DNA from: Anseranas semipalmata
Taxonomy: Eukaryota > Chordata > Aves > Anseriformes > Anseranatidae
Reading direction: 5' to 3'
Length of the DNA: 64,000 nucleotides
NCBI GenBank assembly: GCA_013399115.1
Contig: VXAA01001416.1
Span: 296,016 to 360,015 of the forward strand
Shown here: positions 62,511-64,000 of the stretch, in pieces
Layout of the letters: each line of letters opens with the position of its first letter
Position numbering within the stretch: the stretch's first letter is position 1
Position numbers and translations under genes: made by a program
Notes under the pieces: generated by a model
What the model was told of the DNA's origin: nothing
Databases searched by the model: none
The model's input: the letters and a program-made list of their open reading frames with translations, nothing else

Positions 62511-63750
62511 TTTCATAGAATCATAGAATGGCATGGGTCAGAAGGAACCTTAAAGATCATCCAGTTCCAACCCCTCTGCCATGGGCAGGGACGTCACCCC
62601 CTACATCAGGTTGGCCAGTGCCCCATCGAACCTGGCCTTGAGCATCCACAGCTTCTCCGGGCAACCTGTTCCAGTGCCTCACTACCCTCACAGTGAAGAA
62701 TTTCTTCTTAACATCTAATCTAAATCTTCCCTCTTTTAGTTTAAAACCATTCCCCCTTGTCCTAGCATTATCTGCCCAAGTAAAAAGTCACTCTCCATCC
62801 TTCTTGTAAGCCTCCTTTAAGTACTGAAAGGCTGCAATGAGGTCTTCCCAGAGCCTTATCTTCTCCAGGCTGAGCATCCCCAGCTCTCTCAGCCTTTCTT
62901 CATAGGAGAGGTGCTCCAGCCCTCTGATCATCTTCATGGCCATCCTCTGGACCCGCTCCAATAGGTCCACATCTTCCTTGTGCTGGGCACCCCAGACCTG
63001 GATGCAGCACTCCAAGTGGGGCCTCACCAGGGTAGAGCAAAAGGGGACAATCACCTCTCTCAACCTGCTGGCCATGCCTCTGTTGATGCAGCCCAGGATG
63101 CAGTTGGCCTTCTGGGCTGCAAGCACACACTGCTGGCTCATGTCAAGCTTTTCATCCACCAGAACCCCCAAGTCCTTCTCTGCAGGGCTGCTCTCAATGA
63201 GTACTTCTCCCAGTCTGTACTCATGTCTGGGAGTGCCCCAACCCACATACAGCACCTTGCACTTGAACTTGTTGAACCTCATTAGGTTTGCATAGGCCCA
63301 CTTCTCAAGCTTGTCCAGGTTCCTTTGGATGGCATCTCTTCCTTCTCTTCCTCTGTTGTATCAACTGCACCACTCAGCTCAGTGTCATCTGCAAACTTGC
63401 TAACAGTGCACTCAATCCCACTGTCCATGTCATTGGTAAAGATATTAAACAGTACCAGTCCTAAGATGGACCCCTGAGGGATACCACTCGTCACCAGCCT
63501 CCACCTGGACATAAAGCCATTGACCACAACTGTCTGGCTGCAGCCATCCAGCCAATTCCTTGTCCACTGAATGGTCCACCCTCCAAACCCATCTCTCTCC
63601 AATTTAGATATCAGAATGTCATGTTAGGACTATGTCAAAGGCCTTACAGAAGGCCAGGTAGATGACATCAGTCGGTCTTCCTTTGTCAACTGATGCAGTC
63701 ACTCCATCATAGAAGGCCACCAGATTGGTCAGGCACGATTTGCCCTACTC
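62511..63750 (-). mobile_element. CR1: CR1 LINE, 1.2 kb, reverse transcriptase to 3' end
   Basis: Longest transposon copy in the window. Its 3' end on the plus-strand left side has the 'catagaatcatagaatgg' tail. Reading the minus strand from 63750, the reverse transcriptase is visible: motif A as [12 protein letters not shown] (63628-63669), then [17 protein letters not shown], then the FADD box in [10 protein letters not shown]. After these come [45 protein letters not shown] and [19 protein letters not shown]. The catalytic Asp of motif A is Ala (GCC codon, 63652-63654). Two frameshifts, near 63625 and near 63340, split the coding region, so it is a dead copy. The N-terminal part of ORF2 is absent. 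Confidence 0.96.
63282..63602 (-). pseudogene. CR1 reverse transcriptase fragment
   Basis: This 106-codon open segment lies inside the CR1 copy and holds two hallmark regions of non-LTR reverse transcriptase. They are the primer-grip side motif [16 protein letters not shown] and the active-site FADD, both with normal key residues. The segment starts just after one frameshift and ends by running out of frame at a second one. It is a remnant, not a host gene. Confidence 0.93.
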
Positions 63751-64000
63751 ACTGTACATAATTCAGACAAAAAGACAATTGCTCCGAGAAAAAAATATCC
63801 AGCTGCATTTATAAGCATAGCCCTTTATTAAAAATGTAAATTGAAATTCAACTGCCCGTGTAACCTTCACCTCCCACTACTAAAGGATCTGTTAAGCTAC
63901 TGTCTGATGGAATAACCTAAAGGCTTGTTTCTCATTTACTGGGTGACTGACTAGCAGTACATGCACTTTCATTCATTATAATTGCAGTGTGAAATCCTTT
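63751..64000. other. AT-rich sequence, nothing seen
   Basis: Flank of the CR1 insertion, unrecognised. Confidence 0.5.

Noticed and set aside
62936..63295. Plus-strand 119-codon open frame
   Set aside because: It is the antisense of the CR1 ORF2 copy and not a gene.
1..64000. Search for CRISPR arrays, operons, tRNA or rRNA genes, and endogenous retrovirus proteins
   Set aside because: None seen. Repeats are eukaryotic LINE/SINE relics and simple repeats, with no LTR pair or gag/pol/env-like frames.

Overview
The window looks like bird nuclear DNA. It is AT-rich and has no long open reading frames. It carries several CR1 LINE copies, the dominant avian retroelement, including 3' ends with the typical ATTCTATGATT-type tail. 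Faint ancient MIR-like and L2/L3-like remnants are also present, and I see no mammal-specific Alu or L1. Three N runs plus one isolated N, all at or next to A/T-rich simple repeats, indicate a draft vertebrate assembly. There are no bacterial operons, CRISPR arrays, tRNAs or rRNAs.

Layout. From 1 to about 28.2 kb the sequence is mostly unique and AT-rich. It contains a short CR1 3' fragment (1.35 kb), MIR-like relics (3.9, 14.3 and 23.5 kb), a gap inside a small tandem repeat (10.1 kb), GC-rich blocks (12.3, 13.9 and 18.4-18.9 kb), a pyrimidine-rich tract (24.7-25.9 kb) that ends in an old LINE tail, and two perfect hairpins (15.27 and 17.5 kb). A well-preserved 0.8 kb CR1 on the minus strand lies at 28.3-29.1 kb. 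From 29 to 56 kb the sequence is again AT-rich, with inverted repeats, poly(T)/poly(A) tracts and further small GC-rich blocks (40.2, 49.3 and 53.5 kb). From 56 to 64 kb there is a plus-strand CR1 (56.5-57.2 kb), a GC/CpG block (60.9-61.3 kb) and a longer minus-strand CR1 that reaches into the reverse transcriptase domain (62.5-63.75 kb).

Genes. I cannot name any gene. Several short open segments on the minus strand have good splice acceptors and donors at plausible places: about 60.8, 59.7, 59.3, 47.0, 41.4, 37.4, 33.1, 20.2 and 17.2 kb. Four of them (47.0, 41.4, 33.1, 20.2) share the same phase 1-1 layout. They could be exons of one large minus-strand gene with its 5' end near the CpG block at 60.9 kb, so that most of the window is intron. 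This is inference: no segment gave a protein I recognise, several neighbours do not join in phase, and short open stretches arise by chance. Confidence is kept low.

The best-supported content is retroelement-derived. No exciting new system is evident. The items most worth checking are the candidate exon series, the GC-rich blocks, the inverted CR1 pair and the perfect palindromes.
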